DNA of 64,000 nt from Alphaproteobacteria bacterium (GCA_016869215.1 VGEP01000007.1:62001-126000), one strand, 5' to 3'. Positions 33,886 to 41,624 are shown, numbered from the stretch's first letter. The notes: generated by a model from the sequence alone, not told the origin. A program made the numbers and translations.

Positions 33886-34101
33886 GCACCATACGCGCGC
33901 TCAAGAGCGAGTGCGCCGCGCGAGGCACGTTTGAAGCCGTTCGCGCGGCAACGCTCTTTCTGCGAACGGCGGCAGGATCGCTGCATTCCTGCTTCCAGAA
34001 CGCGCGATTGCGACAACGATCTTCTTATTTTTCGAGCCGTATTGCCTTGAGTTGAAAGGCTATTCTTCATTGCCCTCACCTTCCACAGGAGCGAGGGCGT
34101 C

Positions 34102-35676
34102 ATGTCCAATCCCGCAACTGCGCAAACCACGAGCCTCGGCCCGGCAGCCGCACCCGTCGTCCGGCGCTGGCGAACCGAAGACTGGATCGCCGTGGTGCTC
34201 GGCTTCCTGGTCATCGCCACGGTCCTTCTAGCCTTCCAGTGGAAGATCGCCGACCTGCGCAACGTCGTGCCGACGTTCCGCTGGACGACCGAGAGCCAGA
34301 TTGCATCGATGACCCCGCGATGGATCGCAACGCTCGATTCCATCGCCGCGGAAGCCGCCGGCAAGCGGCAGCAGAACGTTGCGGACTTGAGCAAAGCCAT
34401 GCGGGATGCGCTCGCCGGCGGCGACCGCAAGACTATCGAGGCGGCGGCGGCAAAGCTCGGCGCGCTGGGCAGCCGCAGCGTCGCCGGCGGGCTCGGACGC
34501 GAAATCCGCGGACACGCCGCAGCGGCCTTGGAAACGCGCGTGCTGACCTGGACCAACCTGTCCAAAGTGCTCGTCATCGCAGCCGGCCTTGCGATCGTCA
34601 CCATGATCGGCGTCGCGCTGATCGGCTCGCCCGTTCTGCCGTTCCTGATCGGTCTGCCCGCCGTGTTCGCGCTGGCGTGGCTCGCGCGCTTTCTCGCGGG
34701 CAATGGGCTGTTCGTGAACTGGGGCATCGAATACGTGATCTTCGCGCTGGTCCTCGGGCTCCTGGTCAGCAACACTGTCGGCCTGCCGGATTGGCTGAAG
34801 CCCGCGGTGCAGACCGAGTTCTTCATCAAGACCGGGCTCGTGATCCTCGGCGCGGGCCTGTTGTTCCTCGAAGTGCTGCAGGCCGGTGCGCTCGGTATCG
34901 CGCAGGCCGTCGCCGTCGTGTTCGCGGTCTGGTACGTCTGCTTCTGGCTCTGCCGCAAGCTCAATGTCGACGACGAGTTCGGGGCGATGCTCTCGACAGC
35001 CGTCTCGATTTGCGGCGTTTCGGCGGCGATCGCAGCCTGCGGCGCGATCCAGGGCGACAAGAAGAAGCTGTCGTACGTCACCTCGCTGGTGCTGGTGGTC
35101 GCCGTGCCGATGATGATCGCGATGCCATGGGTCGCGAAGTCCACCGGCATGGACGAACTGGTGGCGGGCGCCTGGCTCGGCGGCACGCTCGACACCAGCG
35201 CCTCGGTGGTTGCGGCCGGCGCCCTGATCGGAGACGCCGCCATGAAGACCGGCGTGATCGTGAAGTTCTCGCAGAACGCACTGATCGGCGTCGCGGCCTT
35301 CATGCTGGCGGTGTGGTGGGCGTTCAAGGTGGGCGCCGCGAACGGCGGCGCGCGGCCGGGCGTCGGCGTGATCTGGGAGCGATTTCCGAAATTCGTGATC
35401 GGCTTCGTGCTGGCGTCGGCGGTGTTCTCGTTCCTGCTGCCGCCGGCACTCGTCGAAGGCACGCGCTCCGCGCTCGGCGAGATCCGCACCTGGTGGTTCG
35501 CCCTCGCCTTCGTCTGCATTGGGCTGGAGACGCGCTTCGTCGACCTGGTGCGGATCGGGCAAGGCCGGCCGGCGCTGGCCTTCATCGGCGCGCAGGCGTT
35601 CAACGTGTTCTGGACGCTGCTGATCGCCTGGCTGCTGTTCGGCGGCGTGCTGTTCGCGCAGCCGGCGATCAACTGA
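34102..35676 (+). CDS. YeiH/UPF0324-type putative sulfate exporter family transporter
   Basis: 524 residues, long for the family because of a ~190-residue N-terminal part: one membrane helix (WIAVVLGFLVIATVLLAF), a periplasmic-like helical stretch and a second membrane region. The conserved core follows (NTVGLPDWLKP, KTGLVILGAGLLFLEVL, CGVSAAIAACGAIQGDKKKLSYVTSLVLVV, GGTLDTSASVVAAGAL). The family is annotated as putative sulfate exporters, with little experimental proof. The preceding 216 bp contain no gene I can support. Confidence 0.88.
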   Translation: MSNPATAQTTSLGPAAAPVVRRWRTEDWIAVVLGFLVIATVLLAFQWKIADLRNVVPTFRWTTESQIASMTPRWIATLDSIAAEAAGKRQQNVADLSKAMRDALAGGDRKTIEAAAAKLGALGSRSVAGGLGREIRGHAAAALETRVLTWTNLSKVLVIAAGLAIVTMIGVALIGSPVLPFLIGLPAVFALAWLARFLAGNGLFVNWGIEYVIFALVLGLLVSNTVGLPDWLKPAVQTEFFIKTGLVILGAGLLFLEVLQAGALGIAQAVAVVFAVWYVCFWLCRKLNVDDEFGAMLSTAVSICGVSAAIAACGAIQGDKKKLSYVTSLVLVVAVPMMIAMPWVAKSTGMDELVAGAWLGGTLDTSASVVAAGALIGDAAMKTGVIVKFSQNALIGVAAFMLAVWWAFKVGAANGGARPGVGVIWERFPKFVIGFVLASAVFSFLLPPALVEGTRSALGEIRTWWFALAFVCIGLETRFVDLVRIGQGRPALAFIGAQAFNVFWTLLIAWLLFGGVLFAQPAIN

Positions 35677-35682
35677 GACGGC

Positions 35683-35714
35683 GACGCCGCGGGACTGTCG
35701 TGCCCCGCGGCGTC
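35683..35714. terminator. Stem-loop between convergent genes
   Basis: GACGCCGCGGG pairs perfectly (11 bp) with CCCGCGGCGTC across a 10-nt loop, between the stop codons of the YeiH-type transporter and the converging binding-protein gene. Confidence 0.6.
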
Positions 35715-35737
35715 CCCGGTCCGGAACCGGCGAGAGA

Positions 35738-36616
35738 CTACGCCACCCGCACCACGGCGTTGTCGTAGGCCTTCGCGCCCAAGTCGCCGCCGTCGAAAAT
35801 GCCGTGCTCCTTGATCCACTCGCGCGATTCCTCGAACACGTCGCGCGAATAGGGCTCGAACACGATGCGCTCGCCGGGGCCCCAGCGGCGCGTGTCCATC
35901 TTCGCATGGAATCGCGTCGGGAACTCGCGCTTGTAGTAGTGCGTGTAGAGCTCGGGCCGCAGATCGATATCGCTTTGCGCGCGCTTCAGGCCGCGGAAAT
36001 ACTTGTCGACGTCCGCCATGTCCGGATCGCCGGTGATCATGGTGGCCATCATGAAGGTGCAGTCGACGATCTTGCGGAAGCCGAGCTGCTCGGCGAAGTA
36101 GTACGGCCCGGAGAACAGCGTGCAGGCCGGCACCTCGCCGTGGAGCAGCTTCTCCATGCGGCCGAACAAGAGCCCGTCCTTGAACGACAGGTTGATCTTG
36201 TCGGCCGGCATGAACTGCTCGAGCGCCTGGATCGTGGCGTAATGGCTGCCGGACTGGAAGCCCACGGAAATCGGCACGCCGGCGAGATCCTCCGGCGTCT
36301 TGACCTTGGAATCCGGCGGCACGAACACGCCGCAGGTCGAGACCGAATAGGCCTCGCCGTAGAGCTTGCCGTGGCCCTTGGTCGCGGCGACGTTCACCGT
36401 CCAGTGGCAGGCGCAGGAGATGTCGGACTTGCGCCCGCGCTCGAAGGTCTGGAACGCGCCGACCTTGTCGCCGAGCTGGTGCGCCGCGCCGTCGCTCGAC
36501 TGCACGGTCTCTCGGAAGATGTAGTCGAGGCCCTCCTGCTTGAAGTAGCCCTTCTCCTCCGCGACCCATTCCTGGAGCCGGAAGTGCGGCTCGATGATGA
36601 ATGTCTCTTTTCCCAT
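35738..36616 (-). CDS. NMT1/SsuA-like binding protein without signal peptide
   Basis: 292 residues. The fold is that of NitT/TauT binding proteins (FRLQEWVAEEKGYFKQEGLDY, ISVGFQSGSHYATIQALEQF, CTLFSGPYYFAEQLGFRKIVD), but the protein begins MGKETFIIEPHFRLQEW with no leader, so it should stay in the cytoplasm. No permease or ATPase is adjacent. A Cys/His cluster (ISCACHW) is notable. It follows the GntR gene by 41 nt on the same strand. It could be an enzyme (THI5-like relatives are cytosolic) or a ligand sensor rather than a transporter part. Confidence 0.82.
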   Translation of the reverse strand: MGKETFIIEPHFRLQEWVAEEKGYFKQEGLDYIFRETVQSSDGAAHQLGDKVGAFQTFERGRKSDISCACHWTVNVAATKGHGKLYGEAYSVSTCGVFVPPDSKVKTPEDLAGVPISVGFQSGSHYATIQALEQFMPADKINLSFKDGLLFGRMEKLLHGEVPACTLFSGPYYFAEQLGFRKIVDCTFMMATMITGDPDMADVDKYFRGLKRAQSDIDLRPELYTHYYKREFPTRFHAKMDTRRWGPGERIVFEPYSRDVFEESREWIKEHGIFDGGDLGAKAYDNAVVRVA

Positions 36617-36657
36617 CTCTTCCTCCGTTTGAGTCCTGTCACTCTTTCTTCGTCAAT

Positions 36658-37548
36658 TCAGCAGCAGCCCGTGTCTTCTCCGCCGTCGCCGGAGACAATC
36701 CGCAAACTCCGCTCGTTCCCGCGCAAGCGGGAAGCCAGAGACAGCTTGCGGGCGCCTGCATTGTTGCGCTGGGTCCCCGCTTTCGCGGGGACGAGCGGCC
36801 GAGACGCCTTGCCGTGCTCGCTCACCCGCCGGGCGCGGATCATCTTGACGTGATCGTCCATCATGCGCCGCGCGCCGGCGGCGTCGCGGATTTCGATCAG
36901 GCCGAGCAGTTCGCGGTGCACATCCTGGATGCGGCGCATGACTTTCTTGTCCAGCGTCGGATTGCGGCGCGGCCACGACACGTGCTGCAGCGACACCAGT
37001 TGCACGACGAGAACGCGGTTGTGCGAGACCTCGGCGACGGCCAGGTGAAACGCCGCGCCAAGCTCGGTGAAGCGCGCCGGGTCATTCATCGCGGCATCCG
37101 CGTCGGCGATCAGCGCGCGCAGCCTGGCCACGTCGTCCGCGGTCGCGTTCTCTGCCGCAAGCTCGGCCGCGAGCGCCTCGATCGCGCGCTGCGCGTCCAT
37201 GATCTCGGCGGGTCCGACGCCCGTGAGGTCGAGCTGCACCGCCAGCGCCTCGGCGAACAACCGCGGATTGCCGCGCGCCACCCGCGCGCCGCCGCCCTTG
37301 CCCATCTTGATCTCGGCGATGCCGAGCGCCTGCAGCGTGCGCAGCGCATCGCGCGCCACGATCCGCGACACGCCGTAGCGCGACGCAATCTGGTTTTCGG
37401 TGCCGATGCTGTCGCCGGGCTTGAGCTTCTTTGCGAACAGCGCGTCGCGCACGTCGCCGACGATCTGCGCCGACAGCGAGGCGGCGCGGCCGGGAAAGAA
37501 AATCCGGCCGGGAAGCGCGTCGGCGAGCGGGTTCGGATCGCTGCTCAT
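36658..37548 (-). CDS. GntR-family regulator, FadR/FCD type, with repeat-derived C-terminus
   Basis: 296 residues from the ATG at 37548 (AGGA 8 nt upstream; ATG 37557 is less likely). N-terminal GntR winged helix (SIGTENQIASRYGVSRIVARDALRTLQALGI) and C-terminal FCD ligand domain, with metal-binding His candidates in AAFHLAVAEVSHNRVL and DVHREL. The FCD part ends near RMMDDHVKMIRARR. The last ~45 residues (PLVPAKAGTQ...ASRLRGNERS) are translated from a 90-bp palindromic repeat. Likely regulates the following binding-protein gene. Confidence 0.9.
   Translation of the reverse strand: MSSDPNPLADALPGRIFFPGRAASLSAQIVGDVRDALFAKKLKPGDSIGTENQIASRYGVSRIVARDALRTLQALGIAEIKMGKGGGARVARGNPRLFAEALAVQLDLTGVGPAEIMDAQRAIEALAAELAAENATADDVARLRALIADADAAMNDPARFTELGAAFHLAVAEVSHNRVLVVQLVSLQHVSWPRRNPTLDKKVMRRIQDVHRELLGLIEIRDAAGARRMMDDHVKMIRARRVSEHGKASRPLVPAKAGTQRNNAGARKLSLASRLRGNERSLRIVSGDGGEDTGCC
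36709..36798. repeat. 90-bp palindromic element inside the GntR coding sequence
   Basis: The ends are inverted copies of each other (CCGCTCGTTCCCGCGCAAGC at the left; reverse complement of the right end CCGCTCGTCCCCGCGAAAGC), and each arm is itself a small hairpin (CCCGC...GCGGG). A half-element of the same type occurs at 61961-61996. It is read through in frame and adds about 30 residues to the regulator. Confidence 0.8.
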
Positions 37549-37582
37549 GGGACGCATCCTAGGCCGGGGCGATAAGTTAGTA

Positions 37583-37595
37583 AAGATATTATCTT
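37583..37595. promoter_or_regulatory. Perfect 13-bp palindrome upstream of the GntR gene
   Basis: AAGATATTATCTT lies 35-47 bp upstream of the GntR start, in an AT-rich patch. It would suit autoregulation by the GntR protein. The transposable element begins 4 bp beyond it, and the target duplication overlaps its right half. Confidence 0.45.
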
Positions 37596-37659
37596 ATACG
37601 GAATTATCCCTTTGACATAGGCAGTGGCAACTGCTAGTGTTCGGTCATTGGAGCAGACC

Positions 37660-38634
37660 ATGACCGTCAATCTCACCGATCCCGTGTTTACCGACGAAAC
37701 GCTGGCCCGCGAGCATCTGGAAAATATCCGCTGGCCGGACGGCCCTGTGTGCCCGCATTGCGAGGGCACGGAGCGCGTCTATCGGCTGGCCGGCAAGTCG
37801 CATCGTCCGGGCCTCATTCACTGCAACGATTGCGACGGCTCGTTCACGGTGACGACGGGCAGCGTGATGGAAAGCAGCCACGTCCCGCTGAACAAGTGGG
37901 TGCTGGCGTTCCGGCTCATGGCGTCGTCCAAGAAGGGCATCAGCGCGCATCAGCTACACCGCACCATCGGCGTGACCTACAAGACCGCGTGGTTCATGGC
38001 GCACCGCATCCGCGAGGCCATGCGCGATGACAGCGACACCAAGATCGGCGGCGAGGGCGAGACGGTCGAAAGCGATGAGACGTATTGGGGTCCGAAGGAC
38101 AAGGACACCGATCCGGCCATGAAGCGCCGTCGTCGCGGCAAGCCGGGCCGCGGTGCAAAGCAGGCGATCATGTCGCTGGTCCAGCGTGGCGGGGCCGCGC
38201 GCTCGCTGGTCATGGACAGCCTCAAAACCAAGGATATCCATGACGTGCTGCGCACCTACGCGGACCTGAAAAGCCACCTGATGACCGACGAAGGCACGTC
38301 GAACAATTGGGAGTTCAAGCGGCACGATCGCGTGAAGCACAGCGCCAAGGAATACGTGCGCTACGATCATCGCTTCGACGACAACAACAAGCTGCACACC
38401 ACCGCGATCCACACCAACACGGTCGAAGGCCTGTTCGGCGTGTTCAAGCGCGGAATGCGCGGCACGTACCAGCATTGCGGACCGCAGCATTTGCAGCGGT
38501 ATCTGGACGAATTCGATTTTCGCTACAACAACCGGATTGCCTTGGGAGTCGGTGACGCGGAACGCGCCCTGCGTGCGATCAAGGGCGCGGCGGGTAAGCG
38601 CCTCACCTACCGGCAAGCTGGTTCAGCGGAATAA
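37660..38634 (+). CDS. IS1595-family transposase
   Basis: 324 residues from the ATG at 37660 (GGAG 6 nt upstream). The N-terminal zinc ribbon has two CxxC pairs (CPHCEG...; CNDCDGSF). The ISXO2-like catalytic domain has Asp in VESDETYWGP, Asp in LMTDEGTSN and the final catalytic region HTNTVEGLFGVFKRGMRGTYQH. Length and motifs look intact, so the enzyme is probably active. Confidence 0.95.
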   Translation: MTVNLTDPVFTDETLAREHLENIRWPDGPVCPHCEGTERVYRLAGKSHRPGLIHCNDCDGSFTVTTGSVMESSHVPLNKWVLAFRLMASSKKGISAHQLHRTIGVTYKTAWFMAHRIREAMRDDSDTKIGGEGETVESDETYWGPKDKDTDPAMKRRRRGKPGRGAKQAIMSLVQRGGAARSLVMDSLKTKDIHDVLRTYADLKSHLMTDEGTSNNWEFKRHDRVKHSAKEYVRYDHRFDDNNKLHTTAIHTNTVEGLFGVFKRGMRGTYQHCGPQHLQRYLDEFDFRYNNRIALGVGDAERALRAIKGAAGKRLTYRQAGSAE

Positions 38635-38666
38635 GCTCGCGCGCGAGATACGGCTGCTGCGCCGGA

Positions 38667-38846
38667 TCATGGCGATCTTGGAGACTTTCTAGCGCGCTTC
38701 TTTTTGTTCTTGGGCTCGGCCTTGCGGCCGAGCTTCATTTCGCTCTGCGGCTTGTAGGGTGTGGTGAGCGCACGGCGCAGTGCGTCGGTGGCACGGCGCT
38801 CGGCCTCCTGGTCGCTGTACGAGTCGTCTGGCCGTTGTTTGCCCAT
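38667..38846 (-). CDS. Small basic passenger protein of the IS element, unknown function
   Basis: 59 residues from the ATG at 38846 (AAGG 7 nt upstream). An acidic/helical N-terminal half (MGKQRPDDSYSDQEAERRATDALRRAL) is followed by a Lys-rich tail (EPKNKKKRARKSP). Similar small proteins occur beside transposases in Hyphomicrobiales as far as I recall, but no function is known to me. The charge pattern would suit a nucleic-acid-binding or regulatory role. Confidence 0.65.
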   Translation of the reverse strand: MGKQRPDDSYSDQEAERRATDALRRALTTPYKPQSEMKLGRKAEPKNKKKRARKSPRSP

Positions 38847-39117
38847 GCACAGCCTTGTAACCACTTGCAGGGACTCGATCTTTGCAATTGTGGCAGAATC
38901 TCTATATTTAGCTGGTGTGAACGCGCCGCCGGGTACGAGCCGACGACGCGCCACAGTTCATGCAGCTACCTTGGTGGTTGCATGATCCACCTCCGGTCCG
39001 GGGCCTTCCGTGACTGCCCCGGTTTAGGTGTCGGCATCTGCCATCCGACATGCTGTCCGCCCTCATGGCGGCTGCCGACTGCACCAGTGACACGGCCTGG
39101 ATGCAGCCGGGATTATT

Positions 39118-39141
39118 TCGGCGGGGTCACGACCCCGCCGA
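39118..39141 (-). terminator. Stem-loop after the larger passenger gene
   Basis: TCGGCGGGGT / ACCCCGCCGA with a 4-nt loop begins 7 nt beyond the stop of the gene at 39148 on the minus strand. The rest of 38847-39147 contains no gene I can support. Confidence 0.6.
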
Positions 39142-39147
39142 TTGCTT

Positions 39148-39990
39148 TCATGCAGCCGCCTTGTCGGCTCGCTGCGGGGCAGGCATCGGCTGGATGTCGA
39201 TCCGCCCTTCGCCTTTGTAGATCAGCGTGAAGTTCTGAGCCGCCGCCATCAACCACGCGGCACGGCCTTCAATCGCCCAAACGGTTCCCGGTTCGGGCAA
39301 CGTCTGCAACAAACCTTCGATGAAGGGATGATAGGAGCCGCCGCCGCCCGATCCTCCCGTGCGCGGTCCAGCGTCTGTGTTCGGCGCGCGATCAGCGCCG
39401 TCGTGTGGCATCGTCTCCGCAGGCGTCTGCTGTGCCGCGGCAGCGACATTCGGTTTGACAAGCCGATCTTCGCCCGCCCAGTGGAAGCCGGCCTGCCGCG
39501 CGGAGCGGCTCAACACTTGCCGTGCTAGTCCCTTCTGTTTGGCCGACACGCCGAGCCTGACCATTTCGGCTTCAAGCGCATTGTCTCCCGGAAGCTGATA
39601 GTTCCGATATTTCTCATAGACGGCCTTGTAGAGCGGGACATGAAGGAATGCATCGACTCTCGCTGCCGTCTCCTGGGTCCGATCAGAAATTCTCATCCCA
39701 AGCTGCGTCAGCGTGAATCTACCTTTGTCCACCGTCAGCAGACCGAAGGTCCGCGCTGGCGCATATCGAGCACGAAAGGCACCGCCCGTTGCGGCAATTC
39801 TCCAAAGGCCAGCGAGCTGTTCAGCCTCGCAGGTCTGGCCGCCGATCTGCTGAATATCGCGGACCACTGCAACTGCGGCGTCGAGATCGGCGTAGGGAAA
39901 CGCGATGCCAGACTGTTCGCGCTTACCATCGTTTGCCGGGCTGGCCGCGCCCGCTTCCGTATGTGCGTTCGGTTTCCGTTCTGCCTGCAT
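39148..39990 (-). CDS. Passenger protein of the IS element, winged-helix-like, unknown function
   Basis: 280 residues. After a polar leader, residues ~28-100 (GIAFPYADLDAAVAVVRDIQ, RARYAPARTFGLLTVDKGRFTLTQLG) look like a winged-helix module. Residues ~105-180 (RVDAFLHVPLYKAVYEKYR, FVRLGVSAKQKGLARQVLSRSARQAGF-like) form a second helical region, then a Gly/Ser linker (GGSGGGGSYH) and a C-terminal ~60 residues ending PMPAPQRADK. I recognise the general family from rhizobial genomes but not its function. A DNA-binding role is plausible. Confidence 0.75.
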   Translation of the reverse strand: MQAERKPNAHTEAGAASPANDGKREQSGIAFPYADLDAAVAVVRDIQQIGGQTCEAEQLAGLWRIAATGGAFRARYAPARTFGLLTVDKGRFTLTQLGMRISDRTQETAARVDAFLHVPLYKAVYEKYRNYQLPGDNALEAEMVRLGVSAKQKGLARQVLSRSARQAGFHWAGEDRLVKPNVAAAAQQTPAETMPHDGADRAPNTDAGPRTGGSGGGGSYHPFIEGLLQTLPEPGTVWAIEGRAAWLMAAAQNFTLIYKGEGRIDIQPMPAPQRADKAAA

Positions 39991-40104
39991 AACGGCGCTC
40001 CTCCGAATCGATGCCGCTTCACTTGCCTGTCCGCATAGGCGGGTTCCGATCCGGAGTCAAACGGCGCGTGAGAAATTTGTTATGCAGCGCGGGCAAATTC
40101 AGGC

Positions 40105-40145
40105 AACTCGACAGGCGCCGGTCATCCGCGCGCCTGTCGAGTTTT
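40105..40145 (+). terminator. Strong stem-loop near the right end of the IS element
   Basis: A perfect 14-bp stem (AACTCGACAGGCGC / GCGCCTGTCGAGTT) with an 11-nt loop is followed by TT then a G-run. It would insulate the element from host transcription, or block incoming transcripts. Confidence 0.65.
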
Positions 40146-40266
40146 GGGGGTAACTTTTCGAGGACTTTCTAAACGATGTGTCTACCTACGTAAAAGGGAT
40201 AATTCCGTATCTTATAATTTTTCAGGGGGCCTGTGGACCCCAACCCCGGCCGCGGGCACCCATCCC

Positions 40267-41148
40267 TCAGCCTCGCGCATCGGCCGCGATCTGAAGCGCG
40301 CCGGTCCAGGCGTCCCAGAGCTGGACGATCTCCTCGCTGCGCTCTGCGAACGCCTCCGCCGCCGTCATTCCGTCCTCATGCGCGAACGCGATCTCGATGG
40401 CGGCGTCGTACAGCGGCTCCGGCGCATAGAAGTCCATCGCAAAATTCAGGCAACGCTCCGGATCGCCGCGGCAGGCGCGGGCCCGGCGGCAGACCGACTT
40501 GCGGCAACCCAGATGCAGCTCGAGCTTGTTGCAGGTCCAGCGAAACGCCGCGCGCTTGGCGTCTTCGCGCGGCGGCGCGGGATCGCTCTTGCGGACTTCG
40601 CCGGCGTCCGGCGGCGTTGCGGCGGCGGACGCAACCGGCGGCGCGGATTGCGCCGCAACCTCCGCCGCGCGCCGCAAGGCTTCCGCCCTCTCCTCGTCCT
40701 GCCGCGCCTTCTCGCGCAGGGCTTCTTCGCGCAGGGCTTCCTCGCGCATGGCTTCGGTTTGCATCAGCGATTCCTGCACGGCGCGGTTCCAATCGATGTC
40801 CTCGGTGCCATCGAGACGGGTCTTGCCGAGCCTGGCGCAGACTTCCGCCACGTACGGCGTGTGCTCACCGAAAGGCGGCACAGCGGCAGGCGCCGGTTGC
40901 GGCGCGGGCGGCGCGTCCTGCGCCAAGACCTCCTGCGCCGGCGCCTGCTGCTGGAGCGCTTCTGCTTCGCGCTTTGCCGCTTCTGCGGCTTCCCGCTTTG
41001 CTGCTTCGGCGGCGCGCTGCCGTTTCGAGCCGAAGTGAATCTGCTTCTTTGGTTTCGGCTGGCCCGAGCCGCCAGGCTTCGGGTCGCCCTCGCCGTGCAG
41101 ATGGCTCCAGGGGACGAGGCCGATCGGATAGTCGTGCAATGGGGACAT
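40267..41148 (-). CDS. Cys-rich coiled-coil protein of unknown function
   Basis: 293 residues from the ATG at 41148, which has a near-perfect AAGGAG ribosome site. N-terminus SPLHDYPIGLVPWSHLHGEG, then long Ala/Glu/Lys-rich helical stretches (AAEAAKREAAEAAKREAE; EALREEALREKARQDEERAE) with a Pro-rich linker between them. A compact Cys cluster (CNKLELHLGC-RKSV-CRRARAC-RGDPERC) follows that could bind zinc, then an acidic C-terminus. No signal peptide. Not recognised by function. It is preceded by an unusual hairpin-rich leader. Confidence 0.75.
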   Translation of the reverse strand: MSPLHDYPIGLVPWSHLHGEGDPKPGGSGQPKPKKQIHFGSKRQRAAEAAKREAAEAAKREAEALQQQAPAQEVLAQDAPPAPQPAPAAVPPFGEHTPYVAEVCARLGKTRLDGTEDIDWNRAVQESLMQTEAMREEALREEALREKARQDEERAEALRRAAEVAAQSAPPVASAAATPPDAGEVRKSDPAPPREDAKRAAFRWTCNKLELHLGCRKSVCRRARACRGDPERCLNFAMDFYAPEPLYDAAIEIAFAHEDGMTAAEAFAERSEEIVQLWDAWTGALQIAADARG

Positions 41149-41245
41149 GGGTTCTCCTTCCCGCGGTGGATTTTTCCGGGTGTGGGTGCCGCGCCCGCCC
41201 ATTCGGGGCGGGGATTTTTCCCTCGGACTTAAAGTCCAAGGGGCG

Positions 41246-41434
41246 GAGCGCCGGACGGCGCTCGATCTTCAGAGCCACGCCTTGCGGCGTGGAGCGCGTC
41301 CCTTGCGATCGGGACGCGCGCGCCTTCCGGCGCTCCGCGGCGGCATTTTTCGGTCCCGGGCCGCGCTTTGCGGGGCATTTCCGCCCCGTCAGCCAGCTCC
41401 TGGCAGGAGGGTCTAATTTGTCCTCCGGGCGGAG
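41246..41434 (-). other. Array of short hairpins in the leader of the Cys-rich gene
   Basis: Within 190 bp there are at least seven local hairpins in a row: stems at 41246-41263, 41275-41292, 41294-41319, 41320-41333, 41371-41388, 41397-41409 and 41423-41434. Stems are 4-9 bp, with loops such as GGAC, TTGC and TTCC. A small dyad GGACTTAAAGTCC (41225-41237) follows. There is no convincing gene in 41149-41679. On the minus strand this would be the 5' leader of the gene at 40267-41148. Confidence 0.7.
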
Positions 41435-41543
41435 CCCCGGGCCGCCCGGCGCCAGGGTTACGAGCCCTGACGGCAGGAGCCGCATCCCGCCCCGCTTTCA
41501 CGACGTCTCATGAGAACGCCCTTGGGTGGGCAGGATGGGTATT

Positions 41544-41571
41544 AGGATAATATTGCTAGGAATAATGTCAA
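41544..41571 (-). promoter_or_regulatory. Candidate sigma70 promoter for the Cys-rich gene
   Basis: On the minus strand TTGACA (41566-41571) is followed after 16 bp by TATCCT (41544-41549) in an AT-rich island. A transcript starting near 41537 would have a leader of about 390 nt that includes the hairpin array. Confidence 0.45.
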
Positions 41572-41624
41572 GAGGCTGGAATTGAAAAAATTCCGATCCG
41601 ACTCCACGCGGAATTCAGCAGCAA

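Larger units (their letters stand above)
37590..40216. mobile_element. IS1595-family transposable element with passenger genes and target duplication
   Basis: The element spans 37599-40207 (2,609 bp). Its ends are inverted repeats: CGGAATTATCCCTTT is identical at both ends, and 23 of the first 26 bp match (left continues GACATAGGCAG, right TACGTAGGTAG). It is flanked by the direct repeat TATCTTATA (37590-37598 and 40208-40216), consistent with the 8-bp target duplication of the family plus one ambiguous base. It carries the transposase (plus) and two minus-strand passenger genes. Passenger genes are known in some IS1595 subgroups. Intact ends and duplication suggest a fairly recent, possibly still mobile insertion. 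Confidence 0.92.

Noticed and set aside
34020-34101. Promoter for the YeiH-type gene
   Set aside because: TTG- and TATTCT-like hexamers are present but at wrong spacing; I could not support a specific site.
33843-36569. A very long minus-strand open frame (about 900 codons) opposite the YeiH-type transporter
   Set aside because: It is low-complexity (Ala/Ser/Pro/Thr-rich), lies antisense to a well-supported gene and overlaps the binding-protein gene in another frame. It is an effect of GC-rich codon use.
40040-40075. tRNA-like GGGTTCCGATCCGG segment
   Set aside because: No acceptor, D or anticodon stems could be drawn around it.
38681-40172. GACTTTCTA shared by the transposase 3' flank and the right end of the IS element, as a possible older internal IS end
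   Set aside because: Only about nine bases match and the adjoining sequence does not resemble the inverted repeat.
40865-41485. Minus-strand frame running through the hairpin-rich leader
   Set aside because: Its sequence is the translated hairpins (Arg/Pro/Gly/Lys-rich) and it runs into the next gene in the wrong frame. It starts far from any good ribosome site.
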